Positions 16,819-26,105 of a DNA stretch of 64,000 bases are shown here, piece after piece (positions within the stretch are counted from its first letter, which is position 1; every line of letters starts with the position of its first letter). The stretch covers positions 2,109,787 through 2,173,786 of the forward strand of contig NZ_CP024081.1 of the NCBI RefSeq assembly GCF_003033885.1. Direction: 5' to 3'. This DNA is from Pseudomonas rhizophila. Lineage in GTDB: Bacteria; Pseudomonadota; Gammaproteobacteria; Pseudomonadales; Pseudomonadaceae. The notes under the pieces are model-generated. The model was not told where the DNA came from. It did not search any database and saw nothing but the letters and a program-made list of their open reading frames with translations. The translations under genes were made by a program, and so were the position numbers.

Positions 16819-17120
16819 ACGTTCGTCTGCGCGAGGAGATTGACCGTTGTGGGTTGTCATTGGCCGCGGCATCCCGTGCCGCTGGTGAATCCAGTCCGCA
16901 GCGTTTGAAAGAAGTGGTATCGGGGCGGCAGAAATGTCCGGCCGATCTGGTGGCCAAGCTGGTGGTTATCGGCGTGGACGCGCAGTACGTCTTGGTCGGT
17001 GAGCGCGCCCAAATCGCCAAGCCGCCATTGACGCCTGATGAGGAAATGCTATTGGAGGCCTACCGGGCACTGGACGTGGGCGACCGGAAACGAATGCTCG
17101 CCGGCTTGATTTCGGGCTAG
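16791..17120 (+). CDS. XRE/Cro-type helix-turn-helix regulator
   Basis: This 109-aa protein begins MSIDLVGYIHVRLREEIDR and has an HTH-like stretch LSLAAASRAAGESSPQRLKEV. A segment (PADLVAKLVVIGVDAQYVLVG) follows that is typical of phage-repressor-like XRE proteins found in Pseudomonas prophage and accessory regions. GGTGGGA lies about 10 bases upstream of ATG 16791; a TTG start at 16758 is possible. It is divergent from the fimbrial operon and may control it or itself. It has no peptidase domain. Confidence 0.75.
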   Translation: MSIDLVGYIHVRLREEIDRCGLSLAAASRAAGESSPQRLKEVVSGRQKCPADLVAKLVVIGVDAQYVLVGERAQIAKPPLTPDEEMLLEAYRALDVGDRKRMLAGLISG

Positions 17121-17127
17121 CGGGCAG

Positions 17128-17210
17128 CCTCATCGCGAGCAGGCTCGCTCCCACATTTCGACCTGTGTACACATCACTTCTGTGGGAGCGAGCCTGCTCG
17201 CGATGAGGCC
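17128..17210. repeat. REPIN, GTGGGAGCGAGC type
   Basis: This is an inverted REP pair filling the gap between the convergent XRE and sigma-54 activator genes. The reversed copy covers about 17128-17155 and the forward copy about 17181-17210. Confidence 0.88.
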
Positions 17211-17238
17211 AGTACAGCCGCCACAAAAAACGCCAACC

Positions 17239-18579
17239 CTACAAAAACATCTCCCGGCTCAACCCATGCCGCTGCATCTTTTCATTGAAGGTGCGACGCG
17301 GCAGCTGCAATTCCTCGAGCACGGCTTTCACATCGCCCTTGTGCCGCGTCAGGGCGGCGCGCAGGCATTGAGCTTCGAAGGCTTCCTGCCGGGCGGCGAG
17401 GGATTGGCCCGGCTCCGTGTCGAGGACGCGGGGTTGATCCAGTCCCAGCAGGTGACGCTCGGCGACGTTGGCCAGTTCACGCACATTGCCCGGCCAGTCG
17501 TGGCCGAGCAAATGGCTCAACTGCGCACCGCTCAAGGGCACGGCGGGGCGACCCAGGCGTTCGGCGGCGTTGTGGGTGAAATGATCGAACAACAAAGGAA
17601 TGTCCTCGCGCCGTTCACGCAATGGCGGCAGGCGCAGCTCGGCGACGTTCAGGCGATAGGCCAGGTCTTCGCGAAAACGTCCGGCGCGGGCTTCGTCGAG
17701 CAGGTCGGGCTTGGTGGCGGCGATGATGCGCAGGTCCACATGGATGCTCTGGTTCGAGCCCAGGCGTTCGAGCTTCTGTTCCTGTAGCACCCGCAGCAAC
17801 TTGACCTGTTGAGCCAGGGGCATGCTCTCGATTTCATCGAGAAACAGCGTGCCGCCGTCGGCGTATTCGAGCTTGCCGATGCGCTTGCCCTGGGCGCCAG
17901 TGAAGGCGCCGCTTTCATGGCCGAACAGTTCGGCCTCGAACAGCGGTTCGGGGATGGCCGCACAGTTCAAGGCCACGAAGGGTTTGTTTGCCCTAGGACC
18001 GAAGTCGTGCAGGCAACGGGCGACCAGTTCCTTGCCGCTGCCGGTTTCGCCGCGGATCAACACGTTGACCGGCAGTGTCGCCAGGTCCAGCACCTGGCGA
18101 CGCAGGTTTTGCAGCGCCCGTGAAACCCCAAGCAGTGTCCCATCGAGCTTGTCCTTGACGTCGGCCTGCTCGTGCAGACGACGGTTCTCCAATACCAGCG
18201 TGCGCTTGTCCAACGCCCGGCGCAGGCTGCCGAGCAGGGTTTCGGGCGTGAAGGGTTTCTCCAGGAAATCGTAGGCGCCGTCGCGCATGGCTTCCACGGC
18301 CATCGGCACGTCGCCGTGGCCGGTCAACAGGATCACCGGCAGGTCCGGGTCGCGTCGGCGCACTTCGGCCAGCAGCTCCAGGCCGCTGAGCCCGGGCATG
18401 CGCACATCGCTGACAATCACCCCCGGGAAATGTCCTGGCAATTGCGCCAGGCATTCTTCGGCGCGACTGAACAACTGCACTTCAAAACCCGACAGGCTCA
18501 ACCATTGCTCCACGGCGCTGCGAATGCTGGCCTCGTCGTCGACGACGATGACCTTTTTCAATGTGCAAGGGTTAAGCAT
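17239..18579 (-). CDS. Sigma-54-dependent response regulator, DctD/MifR family
   Basis: This 446-aa protein has an N-terminal receiver (DD at 14-15, phosphoacceptor Asp58 in VSDVRMPG, Lys108 in EKPF). The AAA+ domain has Walker A GETGSGKE at 177-184, the sigma-54 contact loop GAFTGA at 224-229, and Walker B GGTLFLDE at 242-249. A Fis-type HTH sits at the end ([15 protein letters not shown]). It activates RpoN promoters for dicarboxylate or alpha-ketoglutarate uptake. Its start overlaps the kinase stop by 8 bp. The dyad sites and -24/-12 element upstream of kgtP, 6 kb away, make kgtP a likely target and MifR a likely name; DctD is the alternative. Confidence 0.88.
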   Translation of the reverse strand: MLNPCTLKKVIVVDDEASIRSAVEQWLSLSGFEVQLFSRAEECLAQLPGHFPGVIVSDVRMPGLSGLELLAEVRRRDPDLPVILLTGHGDVPMAVEAMRDGAYDFLEKPFTPETLLGSLRRALDKRTLVLENRRLHEQADVKDKLDGTLLGVSRALQNLRRQVLDLATLPVNVLIRGETGSGKELVARCLHDFGPRANKPFVALNCAAIPEPLFEAELFGHESGAFTGAQGKRIGKLEYADGGTLFLDEIESMPLAQQVKLLRVLQEQKLERLGSNQSIHVDLRIIAATKPDLLDEARAGRFREDLAYRLNVAELRLPPLRERREDIPLLFDHFTHNAAERLGRPAVPLSGAQLSHLLGHDWPGNVRELANVAERHLLGLDQPRVLDTEPGQSLAARQEAFEAQCLRAALTRHKGDVKAVLEELQLPRRTFNEKMQRHGLSREMFL

Positions 18580-20338
18580 GCAACTGCGCCTCCTGATCGA
18601 TCGGCAAGGTCACGCAGAACTGTGCGCCGTTTTCATGGTTGTCCGCCGTCAGTCGTCCACCCGATTCATGAATGATTGCAAAGGAAACCGCCAGGCCCAA
18701 ACCCAGGCCGTCGCCCACTGCCTTGGTGGTGAAGAACGGGTCGAATACCTGGCTCAGGTGTTCCTCGGCGATCCCGGTGCCGCTGTCACTGACCGTCAGG
18801 CGCCACAATTGCTCATCGGCTTCCAGGCGCACTTCCAGGCGTTTGAGCGGCTGGCCGGCCATGGCATCGAGCGCGTTGCGCAGCAGGTTGATCAAAACCT
18901 GTTCCAGACGGATTGCATCGCCACGCACCCACGCCGGGCGGGTCAGGTGCAGCACCGTACTGACCTGTTCGTCCCGCAGGCGTGTGTCCAGCAGTTGCAG
19001 TGCCTGATCCACCACCACCGCCAGGTCGAGGCGTTCGCGCAGGCCGCTGGGGCTTTTGCGGGCGAAGGTTTTCAGGTGGCCGGTGAGGGCGGCCATGCGG
19101 GTCAGCATGTCGTCCAGGGGTTTGATGGCTTTGTAGGCATCATCGACCCGGCCATGGTCCAGCAACAGGCGCAGGGTTGCCAGTTGCATGCGCTGGGCCG
19201 TCAACGGTTGGTTGATTTCATGGGCCAGGGCCGCCGACATCTGTCCCAGGGCTGCGAGTTTGGCCGATTGCACCAGGCCGTCCTGGGCGGTGCGCAAATC
19301 CCGGGTACGTTCTTCCACCAGCCGTTCGAGTTCTTCACGACTGCGCTGGCGCAGCTTTGCCAGGCGCCAGCGCTGGTTGAGAAACAGCAGCAGAAACACC
19401 AGGGCCAGCCATAATCCGGCGGCGGCGAGCCCTGCGTTGCGACGGTCTTCGAAGGCGATCTGCGGGCGGCGCAGCAAGTGCAGCGTCCAGCCTTCGGTGG
19501 TCAATGGCAGGGACTCCCACAGGTAATCCACTGCACCGTCGGGGGCCTTGACCCGGGCCAGATGACTGTTGTCGTCAAAGCGTCGCAGCGGCTCGACGGC
19601 CAAGGGTTGCAGCGGTTGCTTGTCGTATTGGCGAGTGGCCTTGAGCTCGGCGTGGTCGCTGTCGGTCAACGGCTGCAAGTGGCGATAACGCCAGCCCTCT
19701 CTGTTGGCGATGAAAATGATGCCTCGGGCATCGCTGACCAGCAGGGTGTCGCTGCCCTGCCGCCATTCGCGTTCCAGCTCGGGAAACTCCAGCTTCACGA
19801 CCATCGCCCCCAGGAACTCACCGTTGTCGTCGGTCACTGCGCTGGACAGGAAGTAGCCCGGAATGCCACTGGTCACACCCACCGCATAAAACCGTCCGGT
19901 GCCCTGGGTGCGGGTCTGGAGGAAATACGGCCGAAAGCCATAATTGTGTCCGACATAACTGCTGGGCAGGCGCCAGTTGCTGGCCGCGACGGCCAGGCCG
20001 GTGTGGTCGAGCAATTCCAGTGTGGAAGACTTTGCGGCGCCGTTGATCTGTTCCAGTTTGCGATTCAGCGCGTCCTGTTGCGCGGTGCTGACCGGCCCCT
20101 TGAGGGCCGAGCGCAACTCGGGGTCCAGCGCCAGCACGGCGGGCAGGGCGCGGTAGCGCTCGATCAGGGTATGCAGGGAGTTGGCGTACAACGCCAGTTG
20201 CTGGTTCGCACGGCTGGCATCCTCTTCCAGTGCCTGGCGTTCGGCGTGCCGCACGGCCAGGGTTGCGGCAATGATGGCGCCGCTGAGGATCAGCAGGGTG
20301 TACAACGACAGACGCAAGGGACGAGGCATTGCCGGCAT
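18572..20338 (-). CDS. Sensor histidine kinase, DctB/MifS family
   Basis: This 588-aa inner-membrane kinase has a first transmembrane segment at about 8-25. A periplasmic double-PAS-like (Cache) sensor spans about 30-305, with the DctB signature NYGFRPYF...GVTSG.PGYFLSS. A second transmembrane segment follows near 310-325, then a short coiled coil. The kinase core has the H-box ALAHEINQPL (His about 373), an N-box NLLRNALDAM and the G-boxes DSGTGIAEEH and GDGLGLGLAVS. It would sense a C4-dicarboxylate or 2-oxoglutarate in the periplasm. It is cotranscribed with the response regulator. Confidence 0.88.
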   Translation of the reverse strand: MPAMPRPLRLSLYTLLILSGAIIAATLAVRHAERQALEEDASRANQQLALYANSLHTLIERYRALPAVLALDPELRSALKGPVSTAQQDALNRKLEQINGAAKSSTLELLDHTGLAVAASNWRLPSSYVGHNYGFRPYFLQTRTQGTGRFYAVGVTSGIPGYFLSSAVTDDNGEFLGAMVVKLEFPELEREWRQGSDTLLVSDARGIIFIANREGWRYRHLQPLTDSDHAELKATRQYDKQPLQPLAVEPLRRFDDNSHLARVKAPDGAVDYLWESLPLTTEGWTLHLLRRPQIAFEDRRNAGLAAAGLWLALVFLLLFLNQRWRLAKLRQRSREELERLVEERTRDLRTAQDGLVQSAKLAALGQMSAALAHEINQPLTAQRMQLATLRLLLDHGRVDDAYKAIKPLDDMLTRMAALTGHLKTFARKSPSGLRERLDLAVVVDQALQLLDTRLRDEQVSTVLHLTRPAWVRGDAIRLEQVLINLLRNALDAMAGQPLKRLEVRLEADEQLWRLTVSDSGTGIAEEHLSQVFDPFFTTKAVGDGLGLGLAVSFAIIHESGGRLTADNHENGAQFCVTLPIDQEAQLHA

Positions 20339-20415
20339 GTGACTGTTTCAAGGACTGGGCAGGGACAGGCACGATAGCATGCCGTCTGCCCGCGGTGATG
20401 CGCCTCGCTCCGGCG

Positions 20416-23229
20416 TTATCGGAGCATGCTTTGTGTCTTCCTCAAGCGGCCGATGGTTGCTTCCATCTCCCTTCTCAGGCTTTGAGGCGTGTCGCCACTG
20501 GACTGGCCGATTACTTTGCTGAGCGGTCGGTAGGTATTGACTGCGTCAAGTTCCGCCTCGGCAAACAGCGTCTCGATGTGGGCCATTTGTGCGTTCAATA
20601 TTTCCACCATGCCGTTGATGTGCGCATCTGCCCGAGCGATTTTCTCCTCGGTCAGTTCATGGCTTGCGGCGCCAATTTCATGAATGATCTCAATGGTTCC
20701 CAAAACAATGCTGGTCACGGCTCCTATTTCGCTGGAGGCCACGGTTCCTGTCGCTTTCAGCGCGATCTTGGTGCCAGTGCTGGTCACTTCCTTTCCCGCT
20801 TTCAGGACGTTTTTCTGGGTGGGCGCGCTGACGGCGTGGGCCAGATCCCGGGCTTTTGCCTTGGCATAGTGAAAGAGGTCAAGATTCTTGTATTCGCCTT
20901 TCTTGACGATTTTTTCCGGGTCCAGTTTCCGGCTCTTGAAGTTGACCGCTGCGCTCAGGCTCAATCGTTCCAGCGCATAATCCAGGCCAACGCTCACCGC
21001 TTTGCTGGTGACGAACCCCAGCGCGGCGCCCATGACGATGCCGGGTGGTCCCGCCACGCTGCCCAGCGCCGCGGCGCCGAAGCCTACCGCGAGTCCCGTT
21101 CCGTAGCTGACAACCTGTGCACCGACGTGACTACCCACACGTACCGCAGAGGCCTGGGCGTGCGCTGTTGCCGAGCGATGGCTGGCCAGTTGAGTTTGCG
21201 CTTCGCTGGCTCTGCGTGAAGTCAGCTTCATGATGTCCGTGAACTTTTTGATCTCCCTGTCCAGCCGGTTATAGTTTTTCCAGCGTTGCCAATAGGCTGC
21301 GCTCTGCGCTTTTCTAGCGTCTCTCTGCGCCGGGGTCTCTAGTATCAACCCTTGGTAGTCGGTCAACGTCATCGGGTTATTGCCGACAAATCCATACAGA
21401 TTCAACCCATCCACATCCCCCGCCGGGTCCGCACTGACCCAGCGCTGCAACCACGGGGCGTAGTAACGCGCGCCGTAGTAATACAGCCCGCTGCTGTCCA
21501 TTTCCTTGCCTGAATAACGAAGGGTCTTGTAGTCGACTTCAATTCTGGAACGAGCGGCGTGCCAGGCGGTGCCGCCAAAGGGGTAGTAGTGCTCGAGGCT
21601 GATCAAGGCGCCGTGACGGTCCAGCTCCAAGGTGCTGGAACCCAAATGATCGTCGAGGGTGTAGCGCAATTGGTCGGCTTCGATGTCGCTTGGCTGGCCG
21701 GCTTCCCAATGCAGGCAACGAACACTGCCATGGGCCAATGCACAGGTGACCACGTGCAGTTGTTCGCCGTGGCTGCTGGTGCGGATTTCAAGGCCTGGCA
21801 AATATCGCGTTTCGTGGCGAGTGCTGGCGGTGGTGTGGGTCTTGCTGACCCGTTCGCCCTGGCTGTAGAGGCAGGTTTCGTCATCGTTCAGCAACCCGTT
21901 GTCGCGTTTGAGCAACGTGACTTTAGTGAGCTGGTCGCGGGCGTCCCACACCAGCGACTGCGCGCCGCGTTGCAGGTAAAGCTGGTTGCCATGGGCATCG
22001 AACAGCGCGTCGAAATCCGGCTCCGGATCGCCTTCGGTCCACTGCACGCCTCGGTTGCTGTGAGGGTCGATGCGCAGTGTCCGGGTGTGATTGTTGCCGT
22101 CGCGAACATGGCGCAGTCGGGTCAGGTTGTGGCTGGTGTCGTAGTCATACAGCTGGGTGTAGTTGAAACGGTGGCCGGGGTCGATGGGGACGATCGGCTC
22201 GGGCAAGCCGGGATGCAGCTGAGGTGTCTCGCCCTCGAAACCGCTGGCGCTGATCAAACGGTAGAGCGAGTCGTAGGTGAAGTCGCGATGACCGTCTACG
22301 CGCTGGTTGGCAAAGTACAGGGGGGCGACGGTATGGTCTTCGATACGCAGCACATTACCCATGGGGTCATGGAAGTACGTCAGGTTCTGGAGCAGGGCTT
22401 GTCCGGGTTTTCCGGTCTTGAGGGTGCTCAGTTGATCGTTGGCCGGGTCATAGGTCCAGCGGCTGGTCACGCCGTTGGCCGTATCCTGGCGCTCGATCTG
22501 GCCGGCGGCGTTGTAGCGGGCGTCCAGCAGAATCGGTTGTGGCGTGTCCTGGTCCCTGAGTTGCAGGTCCACCTGTTTGAGTTGCCCGCCGATATCCAGC
22601 CGCAAGTAATGTCGGTGGCCAGCGGCGTCGGTCCGGCTCACGGGCGTGCCGAGGGCGTCGAGGGTCTGCTCGCAGATGTGGGGGATGGCATCGGCAAAAC
22701 GGCGGACCTGGCGTAGCGGTTCGCCCGTCAACCCGTAACTGTCCAGCTGCACGGTGCCGGAGGGATCGCTCTGCTCAATCAACTGCCCGCGCAGGTTGTA
22801 ATCGGCATCGGCCGTGGCATCGGCGTAGGTGAAGGCGTCGACCTCGGCCCGGCCGTTTTCCTCCAGGGCTATCGGGCGCAACTGATGGTCATAAGTCACG
22901 CGCCAATGATGGGCGCGTTGATCCCAGCGCTGGCGGGATTCACCTGCCAGGCCCGGTAATATCAGGCGCCATCCGGCATCGACGCTGTCGGTATGCAGCG
23001 GCTGACCGGTGAGGCTATGCAGCGTTGTCAGGTTGGGTTTGGGCGCGTGACCGAAGAGGCGAGGGTCCCACTGCTCGACGAGATGGCCGATGCTCTTGTG
23101 GTGCTGGCGCGATATCAGCGCGACGGCGGGGGGCGAGGCCTGGTTGCGCAAGTAAGTGGTTTGCCGCACAGGCAAGCCACGGCCATCCACGGCAACGACG
23201 TCTGGAGTGCGCAAATGCACGGTACTCAT
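20416..23229 (-). CDS. tccC: Tc toxin TcC component (TccC) with effector domain 1
   Basis: This 937-aa protein has an RHS/YD-repeat shell at about residues 1-630. The RHS-associated core ends with YYYGARYYAPWLQRW, then DPAGDVDGLNLY and NNPMTLTDYQG, the aspartyl self-cleavage region. The cargo (about 630-937) differs from the other TccC. It has a charged helical part, a Gly/Ala-rich hydrophobic stretch (VGFGAAALGSVAGPPGIVMG) near residue 710, a Lys-rich part and a C-terminal coiled coil. TcB plus TcC form the cocoon that holds the cleaved cargo for translocation through TcA. GGAGG precedes the start. No known enzymatic motif was recognised in the cargo. Confidence 0.9.
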   Translation of the reverse strand: MSTVHLRTPDVVAVDGRGLPVRQTTYLRNQASPPAVALISRQHHKSIGHLVEQWDPRLFGHAPKPNLTTLHSLTGQPLHTDSVDAGWRLILPGLAGESRQRWDQRAHHWRVTYDHQLRPIALEENGRAEVDAFTYADATADADYNLRGQLIEQSDPSGTVQLDSYGLTGEPLRQVRRFADAIPHICEQTLDALGTPVSRTDAAGHRHYLRLDIGGQLKQVDLQLRDQDTPQPILLDARYNAAGQIERQDTANGVTSRWTYDPANDQLSTLKTGKPGQALLQNLTYFHDPMGNVLRIEDHTVAPLYFANQRVDGHRDFTYDSLYRLISASGFEGETPQLHPGLPEPIVPIDPGHRFNYTQLYDYDTSHNLTRLRHVRDGNNHTRTLRIDPHSNRGVQWTEGDPEPDFDALFDAHGNQLYLQRGAQSLVWDARDQLTKVTLLKRDNGLLNDDETCLYSQGERVSKTHTTASTRHETRYLPGLEIRTSSHGEQLHVVTCALAHGSVRCLHWEAGQPSDIEADQLRYTLDDHLGSSTLELDRHGALISLEHYYPFGGTAWHAARSRIEVDYKTLRYSGKEMDSSGLYYYGARYYAPWLQRWVSADPAGDVDGLNLYGFVGNNPMTLTDYQGLILETPAQRDARKAQSAAYWQRWKNYNRLDREIKKFTDIMKLTSRRASEAQTQLASHRSATAHAQASAVRVGSHVGAQVVSYGTGLAVGFGAAALGSVAGPPGIVMGAALGFVTSKAVSVGLDYALERLSLSAAVNFKSRKLDPEKIVKKGEYKNLDLFHYAKAKARDLAHAVSAPTQKNVLKAGKEVTSTGTKIALKATGTVASSEIGAVTSIVLGTIEIIHEIGAASHELTEEKIARADAHINGMVEILNAQMAHIETLFAEAELDAVNTYRPLSKVIGQSSGDTPQSLRREMEATIGRLRKTQSMLR

Positions 23230-23294
23230 GGGGCTCTGGCCTCCAGAGGGGTGTCAGTCTGAACCTTGATGCACGAGGAGCCGCGCTGCCTGGA

Positions 23295-26102
23295 TCACGT
23301 GGTCATCCATTTCGGGCGGCCCTTGCCATGGCCGACAGGATGCGCATGCCAACTCGCCCACAAATTGTCCGTCGTGCCCATTTCCTTGTAAGCGGTGATT
23401 CCCTGCTGCGCGGCCTTGATGTTGGCCAGGGTGGCTTGGGTTCTTTTGCGCAAGACGGCGCGACTGATCGGTGCCAGGGCTTCCTTGGACGTCATGAAGT
23501 TAACGTTGGGCAGCAGGTCTGCGGGGGAGATGACATCGGAGCCTAACGCATCGAAAGCATTTTCGGCCCAGGCAGCGCGTTGCTCCACAGCCGTTTTCCA
23601 GTCGGAGAGCAGCGTTTCGATTTTGCCGATCTTGACGGGGTCGAGGCGGTTTTTGATGTCTTCGCCCTCGATGGCCCGGGCGAACATATTGAGTGTGCCG
23701 CCGATGATCGGGATCCACGAACCCATCACCCGGTTCATCACGAAGCTGGGGTTGAGGACTGAGTTGAGCGCCGGGTGGATCACCTCATCTTTCATCTGCC
23801 GCCAGTTCTTGATGTCTTTAACCGCACCCTCGATACCGAGTCTGCGATCGATCGCCTCAACGGATATTTTTGAGGTCTGCGGTATGAGCGCGCCCACCAA
23901 CCCTGCGCTATGCACGAACGGATCGGCGATCTCGCCGGCCACATCGCCGCCGACGTTGCCACCGATCAGTCCACCCGTGGTGGTGTAGGGCGTTGTGAAA
24001 GGGGCATCAGGCAGCACCAGATCGACCACCTCGCCACCCAGCACGCCTGTCTCATAGCCGAAGACGCCTTTGACCAGCTCTCCCCCCAGATTCCCCATCA
24101 GGCTTCTGAACACGCCTTTTTGCTGGATGATGTTGTGAAGTTGCCCGAGCAGTCGGCTGGACTCTCCACTGAGTTCGGAGAGAAAGCCTGAATAAAGCAC
24201 GATCACGCTCTCGGCTTTTGCCTGCCCGTCCGTATCCACATAACGTAGCGGATTGTTGCCCACGAACGCATACCTGTTCAGCCCGTCCACATCCCCTGCC
24301 GGGTCGGCACTGACCCAACGCTGCAGCCACGGCGCGTAGTAACGTGCGCCGTAGTAATACAGCCCGCTGATGTCCATTTCCTTGCCCGAATAGCGCACGG
24401 TCTTGTAACTGACCTCTACGCCGGGACGGGCTATCAGCCACGCCGTGGCGCCGAACGGGTAATAGCCTTCGTGACTGATCAGTTGCGCATGCTGATCGAG
24501 CTCCATCATGTTTGAGCCTGAGTGGTCCTCCAGGCTGTAGCGCAACTGATCGGTGTCGATATCTGCCGGCTTGCCCGTTACCCAATGCAAGCAGCGGACG
24601 TTGATCAAACCCGTGTCGAGGATGATGATGTGCAGTTCTTCGCCATTGTCCCGGGTGCGGATCTCCAGGCCCGGGAGATAGCGCACGTCCTGAAAATGGT
24701 CGCGCTTGGCGGTATGGGTTTCGTGACGTTTGTAGACCCGGGTCCCTTGGCTATAGCGGTAATGTTCTTGGTCATTGGCGGCGGTTTCGCGGTCGATCAG
24801 GGTGACCGCTGCCAGTTGGTCCCGAGCGTTCCATTGCAGGTTCTGCCCTGGCTGCAATGCCAGGAGATTGCCATGGCGATCGAACAGTGTGTCGAATGAC
24901 GGGGCAGGATCTCCAGGCTGGTATCGCACCCCTCGATTGCTGCCCGGGTCGATGAACATCTGCCGGGTGTAGCCGGCACCCTCACGCACATGTGTGAGCT
25001 TGGTCAGATTGCCGCCCTCGTCATATTCATAGGTTTGCAGGTAGTTGAGCCGGTTGTTGGGGTCGGTTGGCTGGGGCAGGCCAGGTATATCCGAGGGCGG
25101 GCCATCGTCGTAACCGCTGGCACTGGTCAACCGATAGAGCGAGTCGTAGCTGAAGGCACGATGGCCGTCGACTCGTTGGTTGGCGAAATGGGTAGGCGTA
25201 TAGGTATGGTCCAGAATGCGGGTGATGTTGCCCATCGGGTCGTGGACATACTCGAAGTCCACCAGTGCGGTGGCCGGGGCTTTTTGTGAACGTTGTCTGA
25301 GCAGGCGAGCGCTGGCCGGGTCATAGCTCCAGTGGCTGATGACGCTGTTGCCTGCGTGTTGTTCGATGATTTGCCCGGCGGCATTGTATTGGGCATCGTG
25401 CAACACCGTCTGCCAGTCGGTTTGCCCCTTGAGTCGCAACTGCACCTGCTTGAGCTGCCCGGCCAGATCGTAGCGCGACTGTTGCTGGTGTTCACCGGCA
25501 TCGGTCTGCTCAAGGACAGCCCCCGAAGGCCCGAAGAGACGACGGCTGGTAAACACCTTGCTGTCGTGAAAAATACGCGTCTCACATAACGGCAGGCCGA
25601 CCAGGCCATAGCTGTCCAGAAGCACAGTACCCGAGGGGTCGACCTGCTCGAGCAACCGACCGCGCAGGTTGTGATCGGCATCGGCCGTGGCGTCGGCGTA
25701 GATGAAGGTATCGACTGCGACCTGACTGTTTTCCTCCAGGGCCACCGGACGCAGTTGGGGGTCATAGGCAATACGCCAATGACTGCCGCGTTCATCCCAG
25801 CGTTGCAAGGTTTCACCCGCCAGGCCCGGTAATGCCAGGCGCCATCCGCCATCGACGCTGCGGGTACGCAGCGGCTGACCGGTGAGGTTGTAGTCGTTGC
25901 GCAGGTTGGCCGTGTCCGTACCGTAGAAACGTGGGTCCCATCGGGCGATAAGGCGCCCGGCGACGTCATACGCCTGGGCCGTGACCAGCGTTTGGGTGTC
26001 GTCGTTCGGCGATCGGCGCCAGTAGTCCACTCGCCTGACCGAGCCTGCTCGTGCGTCAAGTACCGACAGGACCGGTGTACCGCCATGAGTTAGCCTGCTC
26101 AC
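23295..26102 (-). CDS. tccC: Tc toxin TcC component (TccC) with effector domain 2
   Basis: This 935-aa protein has a shell (about 1-624) closely similar to the downstream TccC: WRLALPGLAGET, YADATADAD, YYYGARYYAPWLQRW, then DPAGDVDGLNRY and NNPLRYVDTDG. The cargo (about 625-935) is different. It has Gly-rich hydrophobic segments (TTGGLIGGNVGGDVAGEIAD), a helical middle and a basic tail ending KGRPKWMTT. The start is GTG with GGAAG eight bases upstream, 3 bp after the tcdB stop, so it is coupled to tcdB. Its effector activity is unknown. Two TcC genes imply alternative cargo in one toxin. Confidence 0.9.
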   Translation of the reverse strand: MSRLTHGGTPVLSVLDARAGSVRRVDYWRRSPNDDTQTLVTAQAYDVAGRLIARWDPRFYGTDTANLRNDYNLTGQPLRTRSVDGGWRLALPGLAGETLQRWDERGSHWRIAYDPQLRPVALEENSQVAVDTFIYADATADADHNLRGRLLEQVDPSGTVLLDSYGLVGLPLCETRIFHDSKVFTSRRLFGPSGAVLEQTDAGEHQQQSRYDLAGQLKQVQLRLKGQTDWQTVLHDAQYNAAGQIIEQHAGNSVISHWSYDPASARLLRQRSQKAPATALVDFEYVHDPMGNITRILDHTYTPTHFANQRVDGHRAFSYDSLYRLTSASGYDDGPPSDIPGLPQPTDPNNRLNYLQTYEYDEGGNLTKLTHVREGAGYTRQMFIDPGSNRGVRYQPGDPAPSFDTLFDRHGNLLALQPGQNLQWNARDQLAAVTLIDRETAANDQEHYRYSQGTRVYKRHETHTAKRDHFQDVRYLPGLEIRTRDNGEELHIIILDTGLINVRCLHWVTGKPADIDTDQLRYSLEDHSGSNMMELDQHAQLISHEGYYPFGATAWLIARPGVEVSYKTVRYSGKEMDISGLYYYGARYYAPWLQRWVSADPAGDVDGLNRYAFVGNNPLRYVDTDGQAKAESVIVLYSGFLSELSGESSRLLGQLHNIIQQKGVFRSLMGNLGGELVKGVFGYETGVLGGEVVDLVLPDAPFTTPYTTTGGLIGGNVGGDVAGEIADPFVHSAGLVGALIPQTSKISVEAIDRRLGIEGAVKDIKNWRQMKDEVIHPALNSVLNPSFVMNRVMGSWIPIIGGTLNMFARAIEGEDIKNRLDPVKIGKIETLLSDWKTAVEQRAAWAENAFDALGSDVISPADLLPNVNFMTSKEALAPISRAVLRKRTQATLANIKAAQQGITAYKEMGTTDNLWASWHAHPVGHGKGRPKWMTT

Positions 26103-26105
26103 TCG

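Noticed and set aside
21559..22716. Long plus-strand frame inside tccC
   Set aside because: Antisense to an RHS shell with clear YD repeats; no ribosome binding site or domain.
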